This document shows, piece after piece, positions 1 through 6,114 of a DNA stretch of 6,441 bases (position 1 is its first letter; each line of letters begins with the position of its first letter). Under the pieces are notes generated by a model. It did no database searches. It saw nothing but the letters and a program-made list of their open reading frames with translations, and was not told the origin of the DNA. Origin of the DNA: an uncultured Megasphaera sp. (GTDB taxonomy: Bacteria; Bacillota; Negativicutes; Veillonellales; Megasphaeraceae). The stretch spans positions 1 through 6,441 of the forward strand of contig NZ_CATWFF010000118.1 in the NCBI RefSeq assembly GCF_958350005.1. Reading direction: 5' to 3'. Made by a program: the position numbers and the translations under genes.

Positions 1-17
1 TATTAATATAAAGTACT

Positions 18-27
18 GAGGTGGAGG
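18..27 (+). promoter_or_regulatory. Shine-Dalgarno of pncB, supports the GTG start
   Basis: The purine-rich run GAGGTGGAGG ends 9 nt before the GTG at 37. No in-frame ATG lies near it, so the site decides in favour of a GTG start. The AT-rich bases 1-10 (TATTAATATA) could be a -10 region, but any -35 would lie outside the window, so no promoter is called. Confidence 0.75.
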
Positions 28-36
28 CGAGTATAA

Positions 37-1488
37 GTGTATACGAATGCGTTGTTAACCGACCTGTACCAGCTGACAATGATACAGGGGTTGTTTTTTG
101 AAGGCAAGCATGAGCAGGCCTGTGTATTTGACCGATATTACCGGCATAATCCGTTCCAGGGTGGATATACCGTCGTAGCGGGACTGGAACATCTTATTGA
201 CTATGTTCACAATATTCATTTCAGTGATGATGATCTGGCGTACTTAAAGAGAACCGGTATTTTTCGGGATGAATTTTTGGACTATTTAAAGAATCTGAAA
301 TTTACTGGTGATATCTATGCCATGCCGGAAGGAACGGTTGCTTTTCCGCAGGAAGTACTGCTGCGGGTACAGACGAGGAAAATTGAAGCGTTGCTGCTGG
401 AAACCTGCATGTCCATGGTGATGAATCACGAAAGCCTGATTGCAACGAAGGCCCGCCGGGTTCGTACAGTAGCCGGCAATGATGCACTGATGGAATTTGG
501 GCTCCGTCGGGCTCAGGGCAAGTCGGCAGGGATTTACGGTGCCCGGTCTGCCATGATCGGCGGGTTTAACGGTACGAGCAATGTACTGGCCGGGGCTATG
601 TTCGGCATTCCTATTTTAGGTACGATGGCACACAGCTGGGTCATGAGCTTTCCGACAGAACTGGATGCGTTTCGTGCCTATGCCCGGCAATATCCCAACA
701 ATATGATATTGCTGGCCGATACGTACAACACTTTGAAACAGGGCGTACCTGACGCCATTACGATTTTCCAGGAAATGCGCGATGCCGGTACGCTGCCGAA
801 AACATACGGCATTCGGCTGGACAGCGGCGATCTGGCATACTTGTCGAAAGAAGCGCATCGTATGTTTGCCGAAGCCGGATTTGGCGATGCCATTATTGCC
901 GCTTCCAACGATCTGGATGAAACGCTCATTTCGCAGCTGAAGCTGCAGGGCTGTGCCATTAATTCCTGGGGTGTCGGCACGAATTTGATTACTGCAAAAG
1001 GCAGTCCGTCTCTGGGCGGCGTATTTAAACTGGTCGGCCAGTATGAAGGGGAACAGTTTGTGCCCAAAATTAAGATGAGTGATAATGCAGAAAAAATTTC
1101 CAATCCAGGCTTGAAGAATGTCCTGCGTATTTATGATAAAAAGACGGGCAAGATGAAAGCAGATATTATCATTCTGGAAGGCGAAACGATTGATCCGTCT
1201 GCTGATCTGCATTTGACGAGTGACAAGGCGCCGTGGCGGGCCCGGGTTATTCGCGGCGGTACATTCAACGTAAAAACCATGTTGGAACCTATTTTTATTG
1301 GCGGGAAACTGGTATATCAGAAGCCGTCGCTGCCGGAAATCATCCGTTATGCCAACCAGCAGATCGACACGTTATGGCCGGAATATATTCGTCTGGTCAA
1401 TCCGGAAGAAATGTGGGTACAGCGCAGCAAGAAGCTGTCCATACTGCGGGAAAAAATACTAAAAGAAGAATCGGCTCACTTTTTCTAA
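37..1488 (+). CDS. pncB: Nicotinate phosphoribosyltransferase
   Basis: This enzyme converts nicotinate and PRPP to nicotinate mononucleotide (NaMN) in an ATP-stimulated reaction. It is the entry step of the cytosolic Preiss-Handler salvage route to NAD. The protein has 483 residues, a normal length for the bacterial single-domain family. The N-terminus (LLTDLYQLTM, about residues 6-15) is the family signature. GTMAHSW at 195-201 carries His199, which by position matches the histidine phosphorylated in characterised PncB enzymes. RLDSGD (260-265) and GVGTN (312-316) are the conserved phosphate- and substrate-binding loops. There is no signal peptide or membrane segment. Translation starts at a GTG preceded by a strong Shine-Dalgarno. 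The gene is followed by its own intrinsic terminator, so it is probably transcribed separately from the next operon. The frame is intact. Family assignment is firm; that nicotinate rather than nicotinamide is the substrate follows from family resemblance. Confidence 0.95.
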   Translation: MYTNALLTDLYQLTMIQGLFFEGKHEQACVFDRYYRHNPFQGGYTVVAGLEHLIDYVHNIHFSDDDLAYLKRTGIFRDEFLDYLKNLKFTGDIYAMPEGTVAFPQEVLLRVQTRKIEALLLETCMSMVMNHESLIATKARRVRTVAGNDALMEFGLRRAQGKSAGIYGARSAMIGGFNGTSNVLAGAMFGIPILGTMAHSWVMSFPTELDAFRAYARQYPNNMILLADTYNTLKQGVPDAITIFQEMRDAGTLPKTYGIRLDSGDLAYLSKEAHRMFAEAGFGDAIIAASNDLDETLISQLKLQGCAINSWGVGTNLITAKGSPSLGGVFKLVGQYEGEQFVPKIKMSDNAEKISNPGLKNVLRIYDKKTGKMKADIIILEGETIDPSADLHLTSDKAPWRARVIRGGTFNVKTMLEPIFIGGKLVYQKPSLPEIIRYANQQIDTLWPEYIRLVNPEEMWVQRSKKLSILREKILKEESAHFF

Positions 1489-1501
1489 CAGGGGTCTGCA
1501 G

Positions 1502-1536
1502 AAGCACTGTGTCTTTGATAAGGGCACAGTGCTTTT
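1502..1536 (+). terminator. Intrinsic terminator of pncB
   Basis: A perfect 10-bp stem pairs AAGCACTGTG (1502-1511) with CACAGTGCTT (1525-1534) around a 13-nt loop, and the descending arm runs into TTTT. It sits 13 nt after the pncB stop codon. The U-tract is short (TTTTATAC), but the stem is strong. Confidence 0.85.
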
Positions 1537-1571
1537 ATACAATAATGCAGAAATGCAGACAGAGAAGCCTG

Positions 1572-1601
1572 TTGAGAAGGGGCTTTATTCCATGCTATAA
1601 T
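1572..1601 (+). promoter_or_regulatory. Sigma-A type promoter for the ADP-ribosylglycohydrolase-larE-nth operon
   Basis: A -35 box TTGAGA (1572-1577) is separated by 18 nt from a consensus -10 box TATAAT (1596-1601). A TG at 1593-1594 gives an extended -10 (TGCTATAAT). The expected start is near 1608, leaving a leader of roughly 47 nt. No operator or riboswitch is evident in the leader. Confidence 0.8.
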
Positions 1602-1654
1602 GGGCGTGCATATAACTAGGCAGATACTTATTTTTTCAGAAAGAAGGAACTGAG

Positions 1655-2482
1655 ATGAGGGGAGCGATTATTGGCGATATTGTGGGATCTCCGTATGAAC
1701 ACACGTTTTATCCCGTTAAGACGACGGAGTTTCCCTGGTTTTCTGCAGAAGCTCGTTTTACTGATGACACCGTAACGACCATTGCTGTTGCTGCGGCCCT
1801 GATGGCAGGAAAAGAAACGCATTGCGGATATGCAGAACAGATTAAGCGGCAGCTGGTGTACTGGTGCAGGCATTATCCTGATGCCGGGTTTGGCAGCATG
1901 TTTAAATCCTGGTTTTTCTCGGATGATCCCAAGCCGTACGGCAGTTTTGGCAATGGTGCGGCTATGCGCGTTTCTCCGGCTGCCTGGGTGGCGGAATCGC
2001 TGGATGAAGCGCAGACCCTGGCAGAACTGACGGCCCTGGTCAGTCATGATCATCCGGAAGCAGTAAAAAGTGCCGTTGCTGTAGCTTCTGCTGTGTATCT
2101 GGCCAGAACGGGCACGAAGATGGAAGATATAAAGGCATATATACAGCGGTATTTTTATTCCCTGCCCTTATCGCTGGCAGAGATTCGCCCGACTTATACG
2201 TTTACCAGCTGGGCAAAAGACAGCGTTCCTGAAGCGATGAAAGCTTTTTTTGAAAGTCACGATTTTGCCAGTGCCATTGCCAATGCCGTTTCTCTTGGCG
2301 GTGATGCCGATACACAGGCTGCTATTGCCGGTGCCATAGCAGAAGCTTATTATGGCGTGCCTGATGAACTGTGGCAGCAGGCTGCAGCCTATCTGCCCGT
2401 ACCGATGAGTAATATGGTGCAGGCCTTTTCTGAACGGTATATGGCACAGGCGGCACGGATACAGGAGGGGGAACTCAGGTAA
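1655..2482 (+). CDS. ADP-ribosylglycohydrolase family protein (DraG/ARH-like)
   Basis: Members of this family hydrolyse the bond between ADP-ribose and a protein side chain or small molecule, using two metal ions, in the cytosol. The 275-residue protein shows the family motifs in order: GDIVGSPYE (7-15), FTDDT (35-39) with metal-binding Asp37 and Asp38, GNGAAMRVSP (99-108), SHDHPEA (130-136), and SLGGDADT (213-220), whose aspartates complete the metal site. The region after it (QAAIAGAIAEAYYG) is also typical. All predicted metal ligands are present, so it should be active. The start ATG follows AAGAAGGAA (1641-1649). It is the first gene of an operon and overlaps larE by one base (TAATG). 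No matching ADP-ribosyltransferase is visible in the window and no nitrogenase genes are seen, so a DraG role in nitrogenase control is not supported. The substrate is unknown. Confidence 0.88.
   Translation: MRGAIIGDIVGSPYEHTFYPVKTTEFPWFSAEARFTDDTVTTIAVAAALMAGKETHCGYAEQIKRQLVYWCRHYPDAGFGSMFKSWFFSDDPKPYGSFGNGAAMRVSPAAWVAESLDEAQTLAELTALVSHDHPEAVKSAVAVASAVYLARTGTKMEDIKAYIQRYFYSLPLSLAEIRPTYTFTSWAKDSVPEAMKAFFESHDFASAIANAVSLGGDADTQAAIAGAIAEAYYGVPDELWQQAAAYLPVPMSNMVQAFSERYMAQAARIQEGELR
2463..2473 (+). promoter_or_regulatory. Shine-Dalgarno of larE inside the preceding gene
   Basis: AGGAGGGGGAA lies in the last codons of the ADP-ribosylglycohydrolase gene. It ends 8 nt before the larE ATG at 2482, whose A is also the last base of the upstream TAA. 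Together these point to translational coupling. Confidence 0.75.
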
Positions 2483-3300
2483 TGGAAGAAGAACGGCAGA
2501 AAAAATATGAACTGCTGCGCCGCAAGCTGAAAGAAATGGGCAGTGTAGTTATCGGCTTTTCCGGCGGCGTAGACAGCACCTTTTTGACCTATGTAGCTCA
2601 CGATGTTCTTGGCGATAAGGCCCTGGCCATTACGGCTGTTTCACCGACCTTGCCGGAAGGGGAGAAGGAAGCGGCCCTGTCCATGGCTTCTGCTATAGGA
2701 GTTCGCCATCGTATCGTCCATTCTACGGAATTCGAGGACCCGGATTTTGTAAAAAATCCTCGCAATCGTTGCTACATATGCAAAAAAATCCGCTTTACAG
2801 CTCTGGTTGAACTGGCACGGCAAGAAGGATTTCAATGGGTCATAGACGGAGGCAATGTTGATGACCTGGGAGATTTTCGGCCGGGAATGAAGGCGCTTGA
2901 AGAACTGTCTTTTGCTGTGCGCAGTCCCATGATTGAAGCGGGCCTTCATAAAGCCGATATTCGTGCCCTGTCCAGGCAGCTGCAGCTGCCAACATGGAAT
3001 AAGCAGAGTGCAGCCTGCCTGGCCAGCCGCATTCCTTACGACGTTGCGCTGCTTCCGGAACGGCTGGCACAGATTGACCAGGCTGAAGCCTATTTGGCTT
3101 CCTTTATTACAGGCTCTCTGCGGGTTCGATATCATGGTGACGTAGCCCGTATTGAAGTAGGTGCTGAAGAATTTCCGGCTATACTGGCCCGTCGGGAAGA
3201 GATTGTGGAAACATTGCGGAAGTATGGCTTTACGTATGTAACGCTGGATTTGCGCGGATATGAAATGGGAAGTCTCAATGAAGGCATTCCGCATAAGTGA
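2482..3300 (+). CDS. larE: ATP-dependent sacrificial sulfur transferase, LarE family
   Basis: LarE adenylates the carboxylates of pyridinium-3,5-biscarboxylate mononucleotide and replaces them with thiocarboxylates. It sacrifices its own cysteine sulfur, on the way to the nickel-pincer nucleotide of lactate racemase and related enzymes. The 272-residue protein has the PP-loop SGGVDST at 27-33 that binds ATP, the family's RCYICK motif (Cys97, Cys100), and SAACLASRIPY (176-186). Cys179 matches by motif the sacrificial Cys176 of Lactobacillus plantarum LarE. It is the only cysteine after residue 100, which suits the single-cysteine sacrificial type better than the iron-sulfur type described in some homologues. 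The gene overlaps the ADP-ribosylglycohydrolase gene by one base and lies 10 nt before nth. No larA, larB or larC is in the window, so the client enzyme is unknown. An alternative role in another thiolation pathway is possible. Family assignment is firm; the pathway is inferred. Confidence 0.88.
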   Translation: MEEERQKKYELLRRKLKEMGSVVIGFSGGVDSTFLTYVAHDVLGDKALAITAVSPTLPEGEKEAALSMASAIGVRHRIVHSTEFEDPDFVKNPRNRCYICKKIRFTALVELARQEGFQWVIDGGNVDDLGDFRPGMKALEELSFAVRSPMIEAGLHKADIRALSRQLQLPTWNKQSAACLASRIPYDVALLPERLAQIDQAEAYLASFITGSLRVRYHGDVARIEVGAEEFPAILARREEIVETLRKYGFTYVTLDLRGYEMGSLNEGIPHK

Positions 3301-3303
3301 GGA
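3300..3303 (+). promoter_or_regulatory. Shine-Dalgarno that fixes the nth start at 3311
   Basis: AGGA (within GTGAGGAA, overlapping the larE TGA stop) lies 7 nt before the ATG at 3311. The upstream in-frame ATGs at 3260 and 3278 fall inside larE and lack comparable sites. Confidence 0.7.
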
Positions 3304-3310
3304 ACAGCAG

Positions 3311-3943
3311 ATGGCAATTACGAAAAAAGTAAAACAGGAAATGCTGCAGCGCTTTCAGGATCAATATGGAATCATGAAGTCGGCGCTGCATTATCATACG
3401 CCCTTTGAACTGATGATCGCCGTTATTTTATCGGCCCAATGCACAGATGAACGGGTCAATATCGTTACGGCCGGGTTGTTTCCGGAATATAATACACCGG
3501 ATAAAATGCTGACCCTGGGGCTTACGGGGCTGGAAGAAAAAATCCGTACATGCGGCCTGTATCACAGCAAGGCGAAAAATATTCTGGCTAACTGTGCGAT
3601 TCTCTGTGAACAGTATGACGGACAGGTTCCGCAAACTTTCGATGAACTGGTCAAACTTCCCGGTGTAGGGCGCAAAACGGCGAACGTGCTGGTCAGTATT
3701 TTATTTGATACGCCGGCAATTGCTGTAGATACCCATGTGTTTCGCGTAGCAAACCGCCTGCAGCTGGCTACGGGAAAGACGCCGCTGGAGGTGGAAAAAA
3801 AGCTGCAGAAAGCCATTCCGAAAGAGTGGTGGAGCCGGGCTCACCATTGGCTTATCTGGCATGGACGGCGTGTCTGCAAAGCCCGTAAACCCTTATGCGA
3901 TCAGTGCTTCCAGGCGGACTTGTGTCCTAGCCGTATGGATTGA
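3311..3943 (+). CDS. nth: Endonuclease III (DNA glycosylase / AP lyase)
   Basis: This base-excision repair enzyme removes oxidised pyrimidines and cleaves the resulting abasic site by beta-elimination. From the ATG at 3311 it has 210 residues, close to the 211 of the E. coli protein. An in-frame ATG at 3260 would add 17 residues that overlap larE and do not resemble the family. The helix-hairpin-helix motif LPGVGRKTANV (116-126) carries the catalytic Lys122. VDTHVFRV holds the catalytic Asp140. The C-terminal [4Fe-4S] loop is C-x6-C-x2-C-x5-C at Cys189, 196, 199 and 205. These positions are each two above the E. coli residues, so the alignment is essentially gapless. It is the third gene of the operon starting at 1655. 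No terminator follows it, and its stop codon lies inside the next promoter. It should be active. Confidence 0.95.
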   Translation: MAITKKVKQEMLQRFQDQYGIMKSALHYHTPFELMIAVILSAQCTDERVNIVTAGLFPEYNTPDKMLTLGLTGLEEKIRTCGLYHSKAKNILANCAILCEQYDGQVPQTFDELVKLPGVGRKTANVLVSILFDTPAIAVDTHVFRVANRLQLATGKTPLEVEKKLQKAIPKEWWSRAHHWLIWHGRRVCKARKPLCDQCFQADLCPSRMD

Positions 3944-3968
3944 CAAACGGCGTAAAAATAGGTAAGAT
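3940..3968 (+). promoter_or_regulatory. Promoter of the DUF2262-like gene, overlapping the nth stop codon
   Basis: A consensus -35 TTGACA (3940-3945) and a -10 TAAGAT (3963-3968) are separated by exactly 17 nt. The TGA of nth (3941-3943) lies inside the -35 hexamer. The expected start is near 3975, giving a leader of about 42 nt. Confidence 0.75.
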
Positions 3969-4000
3969 AGAACATGCTTGAACGATAATTCCAAAATAGT

Positions 4001-4007
4001 GGGGAGG
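4001..4007 (+). promoter_or_regulatory. Shine-Dalgarno that fixes the start of the DUF2262-like gene
   Basis: GGGGAGG ends 9 nt before the ATG at 4017. It rules out the earlier in-frame TTG at 3978, which would fall only a few bases after the predicted transcription start and has no ribosome binding site. Confidence 0.8.
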
Positions 4008-4016
4008 TTCATCTAC

Positions 4017-4412
4017 ATGGATTTAAAATATGTAAAAGGAAGCTATATGGATGAAATCATGTTTGAAGGCAAGCCTGTTCTGTTTACGCTCGAAGGCTTG
4101 GAAGAAGGCAGAGAGGACGAAGCTCGCCGCTATAGCCAGGAAATTTGGGATTGGGTATTGGCTCATCGTTCGCGTGTTATGGCCCATGCGCCGCTCATTG
4201 CGAATTTAAAAAACAAGAAGTGGCGGTCTGAAGGCGAACCGGAAGTTACGTCTGATGAAATTCGCAGTTATCTGCAGCGGATTAATTCCGTATATGTCAC
4301 GTATAAAGGCGGGTTTGATGTATTCTTCGATACGAATGACGTGTTTCATGAACGGTCTGTCGTCGTCAGCATGGGTAAAAACTTTGTATTTGAAGGCGTG
4401 AAACTTCTTTAG
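4017..4412 (+). CDS. Small soluble protein resembling DUF2262
   Basis: This 131-residue protein has no signal peptide or membrane segment and is cytosolic by appearance. The pattern resembles the DUF2262 family of unknown function. A beta-rich N-terminus includes FEGKPVLFTLEG (16-27). A helical segment around 35-69 has Trp44, Trp46 and the NLKNKKW stretch (63-69). A short predicted helix follows at TSDEIRSYLQRI (78-89). The last part is a strand-rich C-terminus, GGFDVFFDTNDVF (98-110) then ERSVVVSMG, comparable to the acidic segment before the family's final strand. The match is from memory of the family's layout, so the name is tentative. No catalytic motif can be named. It has its own promoter and lies 63 nt before the SCIFF gene with no terminator between them, so read-through into that unit is possible. 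A functional link is unproven. Confidence 0.6.
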   Translation: MDLKYVKGSYMDEIMFEGKPVLFTLEGLEEGREDEARRYSQEIWDWVLAHRSRVMAHAPLIANLKNKKWRSEGEPEVTSDEIRSYLQRINSVYVTYKGGFDVFFDTNDVFHERSVVVSMGKNFVFEGVKLL

Positions 4413-4415
4413 CAG

Positions 4416-4444
4416 TTGTCGAATGTCCGGCAATGTGGTAGAAT
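4416..4444 (+). promoter_or_regulatory. Promoter of the SCIFF operon
   Basis: A -35 TTGTCG (4416-4421) and a -10 TAGAAT (4439-4444, five of six consensus bases) are 17 nt apart. This places the start near 4451, about 25 nt before the SCIFF ATG. The -35 is also the left arm of an imperfect dyad (TTGTCG, 6-nt centre, CGGCAA at 4428-4433). That could be an operator, but nothing else supports it. Confidence 0.65.
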
Positions 4445-4475
4445 AAACTTAATCTTGACAGTGAGGTGAAAGAGA

Positions 4476-4616
4476 ATGGCAAAACACATTATTACAATTA
4501 ATACAGAATCGATTCAGAAGACGACCCAGCATGCTGGCTGCAGCGAATGTCAGACATCCTGCCAGTCTGCCTGCAAAACGTCCTGCACCGTAGGCAATCA
4601 GATCTGCACGAAATAA
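4476..4616 (+). CDS. SCIFF ranthipeptide precursor (six cysteines in forty-five residues)
   Basis: This 46-residue peptide is the substrate of the radical SAM maturase encoded next. It starts MAKHIITINT, close to the conserved N-terminus of SCIFF peptides. The second half holds six cysteines at 22, 25, 29, 33, 37 and 44 in the family pattern (GCSECQTSCQ, then ACKTSC, then TVGNQIC). Family members receive Cys-to-Thr thioether bridges. By the motif ACKTSCT, Cys33 and Thr38 here correspond to the Cys32-Thr37 bridge I recall for the Clostridium thermocellum peptide CteA. AGGTGA (4464-4469) sits 6 nt before the ATG. A promoter lies just upstream, and a terminator-like hairpin separates the gene from the maturase. 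No protease or ABC exporter is visible, as is common at SCIFF loci, where processing and final function remain unclear; a signalling role has been proposed for ranthipeptides in clostridia. Six cysteines in the exact context make this call strong despite the small size. Confidence 0.93.
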   Translation: MAKHIITINTESIQKTTQHAGCSECQTSCQSACKTSCTVGNQICTK

Positions 4617-4635
4617 GTAGTTGTTTAAGGGGACG

Positions 4636-4667
4636 CCCTTTACCATATGGTAAAGGGTATTCTTTTT
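4636..4667 (+). terminator. Terminator-like hairpin (attenuator) between precursor and maturase genes
   Basis: CCCTTTACC (4636-4644) pairs perfectly with GGTAAAGGG (4649-4657) across the loop ATAT. A G-U pair (4635 with 4658) can extend the stem. A U-rich run, TATTCTTTTT (4658-4667), follows at once. The structure ends 5 nt before the maturase Shine-Dalgarno, so most transcripts may stop here while some continue. A short competing hairpin is possible: AAGGG (4627-4631) can pair with CCCTT (4636-4640), which would break the terminator stem. Confidence 0.75.
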
Positions 4668-4671
4668 GTAT

Positions 4672-4677
4672 GGAGGA
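4672..4677 (+). promoter_or_regulatory. Shine-Dalgarno that fixes the maturase start at 4681
   Basis: GGAGGA lies 3 nt before the ATG at 4681 (4 nt from the end of GGAGG). The in-frame TTG at 4666 lies upstream of this site and inside the terminator U-tract, so it is not the start. Confidence 0.75.
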
Positions 4678-4680
4678 ACA

Positions 4681-6114
4681 ATGGCTTACACGATTAAACC
4701 GATGATTCATAAATACTGTCAAAATGGCACATACATGCTTCTCGACGTCAACAGCGGCATTATCAATGTCATTGACAAAATGACCTATGACATTCTCGAT
4801 GTATATGACGGCACCAATAAGGAAGCCGTACACCAGGCCTTTGATGCAGTCTATGACAGCCAGGATATTGATGATATCCTGGGCGAGCTCGATGAGCTGA
4901 TTCAGAAGGAAATGCTCTTTGCGCCGATGGCGGAAAACTTCCAGGTCGTTGCAGAAGAAGAGCCGATTATTAAATCGCTGTGCCTGAATATTGCCCATGA
5001 CTGTAACCTGCGCTGCAAGTACTGTTTTGCCTCACAGGGCGACTACGATACGCACAAGCGGGAACTGATGAGTTTTGACGTAGCCAAGCATGCTGTAGAT
5101 CTGCTCATTAAAAGCACGGAAGGAAAGCGGCAGCATTGTGAAATTGACTTTTTTGGCGGCGAACCGCTTATGAATTTTGGCGTTGTCAAGCAGACGATTG
5201 CCTATATTCGTGAACAGGAAGCGATTCACAATAAGGTCTTTAAATTATCGCTGACGACGAACGGCATGCTGCTGGATCCGGCTAAGGTTAAATATCTGAC
5301 AGAAAACAATATCAGCCTTATTCTGAGCCTGGATGGCCGTCCGGAAGTGCATAACCGGATGCGTCCCGATGCCGGCGGCAAAGGATCGTATGATACATGT
5401 GCCAAAAATCTGGTATATGCCGCTTCTCATCATGGCGGGGAGTATTACGTCCGCGGCACGTATACCAAATATAACCTGGATTTTACGAATGATGTCAAAC
5501 ATATGGCTGATTTGGGATTTAAAGGCCTTTCCATGGAACCTGTTGTCGGTGATGATCTGTCATATGCCATTACAGAAGAAGATCTGCCCCGTATTTTTGA
5601 AGAATATGACCGGCTGGCAGATTTTTACCTGCAGCGCATGGATGAACATCGTCCGTTTATTTATTACCACTTCATTATGGATCTGTATCGCGGCCCCTGT
5701 ATTGCCAAGCGGCTTCGCGGCTGTGGTGCCGGCCATGAGTACATGTGCGTCGTGCCTAATGGCGACATCTATCCGTGTCACCAGTTTGTCGGGCAGGAGG
5801 ATTATGTCATTGGCAATGTATATGACGGCATTACCAATACGAAACTGCCGGCCCTGTTCCGGGATATGCATGTGCTGAACAAACCTGTTTGCTGCGACTG
5901 CTGGGCAAAATTTTTCTGCAGCGGCGGCTGTCATGCCAATAATATCAAATACGGCGGCACCATTCAGACTCCTTATGATCTGAGCTGCCGCATTCAGAAA
6001 AAGCGAATTGAATGTGCCATGTACATTCAGGCTGTTCTGGCTATGAAGGGACAGAAGGCACAGCTCTTTGGGGATCAGCCCGATTCCTGTGAAGGATGCG
6101 AATCCTGTGAATAA
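4681..6114 (+). CDS. SCIFF peptide maturase, radical SAM/SPASM thioether-forming enzyme
   Basis: This oxygen-sensitive cytosolic enzyme uses SAM and iron-sulfur clusters to form thioether bonds between SCIFF cysteines and other residues. From the ATG at 4681 it has 477 residues. Residues 1 to about 85 look like a PqqD-type precursor-recognition domain. The radical SAM core follows, with CNLRCKYC (Cys108, Cys112, Cys115) for the SAM cluster and GGEP (159-162). The SPASM region has Cys348 in GCGAG, then NGDIYPC with Cys366, and later C-x2-C-x5-C-x3-C (Cys404, 407, 413, 417) and Cys436. These fit the ligands of two auxiliary [4Fe-4S] clusters. Additional cysteines occur at 340, 356, 405 and 445. 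The protein ends in a CxxCxxC tail (Cys470, 473, 476). It lies 64 nt after its substrate gene, behind a terminator-like hairpin. Its stop overlaps the start of a small membrane protein. Assignment is firm from the domains plus the adjacent SCIFF gene; CteB of C. thermocellum is the best studied relative. Confidence 0.94.
   Translation: MAYTIKPMIHKYCQNGTYMLLDVNSGIINVIDKMTYDILDVYDGTNKEAVHQAFDAVYDSQDIDDILGELDELIQKEMLFAPMAENFQVVAEEEPIIKSLCLNIAHDCNLRCKYCFASQGDYDTHKRELMSFDVAKHAVDLLIKSTEGKRQHCEIDFFGGEPLMNFGVVKQTIAYIREQEAIHNKVFKLSLTTNGMLLDPAKVKYLTENNISLILSLDGRPEVHNRMRPDAGGKGSYDTCAKNLVYAASHHGGEYYVRGTYTKYNLDFTNDVKHMADLGFKGLSMEPVVGDDLSYAITEEDLPRIFEEYDRLADFYLQRMDEHRPFIYYHFIMDLYRGPCIAKRLRGCGAGHEYMCVVPNGDIYPCHQFVGQEDYVIGNVYDGITNTKLPALFRDMHVLNKPVCCDCWAKFFCSGGCHANNIKYGGTIQTPYDLSCRIQKKRIECAMYIQAVLAMKGQKAQLFGDQPDSCEGCESCE

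Noticed and set aside
616..1212. Long open frame on the minus strand across pncB (and a second at 678-1103)
   Set aside because: It lies fully inside a clearly recognised gene, its translation has no family features, and it has no sensible start region.
1545..1560. Tandem 8-nt near repeat (ATGCAGAA, ATGCAGAC)
   Set aside because: It has two copies only, with no dyad or conserved context, so it is likely chance.
1233..1619. Plus-strand open frame running from the end of pncB past its terminator
   Set aside because: It is a shifted reading of pncB that continues through the terminator and promoter region, with no ribosome binding site or family resemblance.
2975..2990. Perfect 16-bp palindrome GGCAGCTGCAGCTGCC
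   Set aside because: It lies inside larE and is explained by CAG and CTG codons for a Gln-Leu-Gln-Leu run. No other signal surrounds it.
4455..4460. TTGACA hexamer just before the SCIFF gene
   Set aside because: It is only 15 nt from the ATG, so a -10 box would fall inside the gene. The promoter at 4416-4444 fits better.
4498..4998. Minus-strand open frame of 166 codons spanning the SCIFF gene and the maturase start
   Set aside because: It is antisense to two well-supported genes and crosses their intergenic terminator. The protein shows no recognisable domain.
5333..5878. 181-codon plus-strand frame inside the maturase
   Set aside because: It is an out-of-frame shadow of the radical SAM gene, whose conserved motifs are in the other frame.
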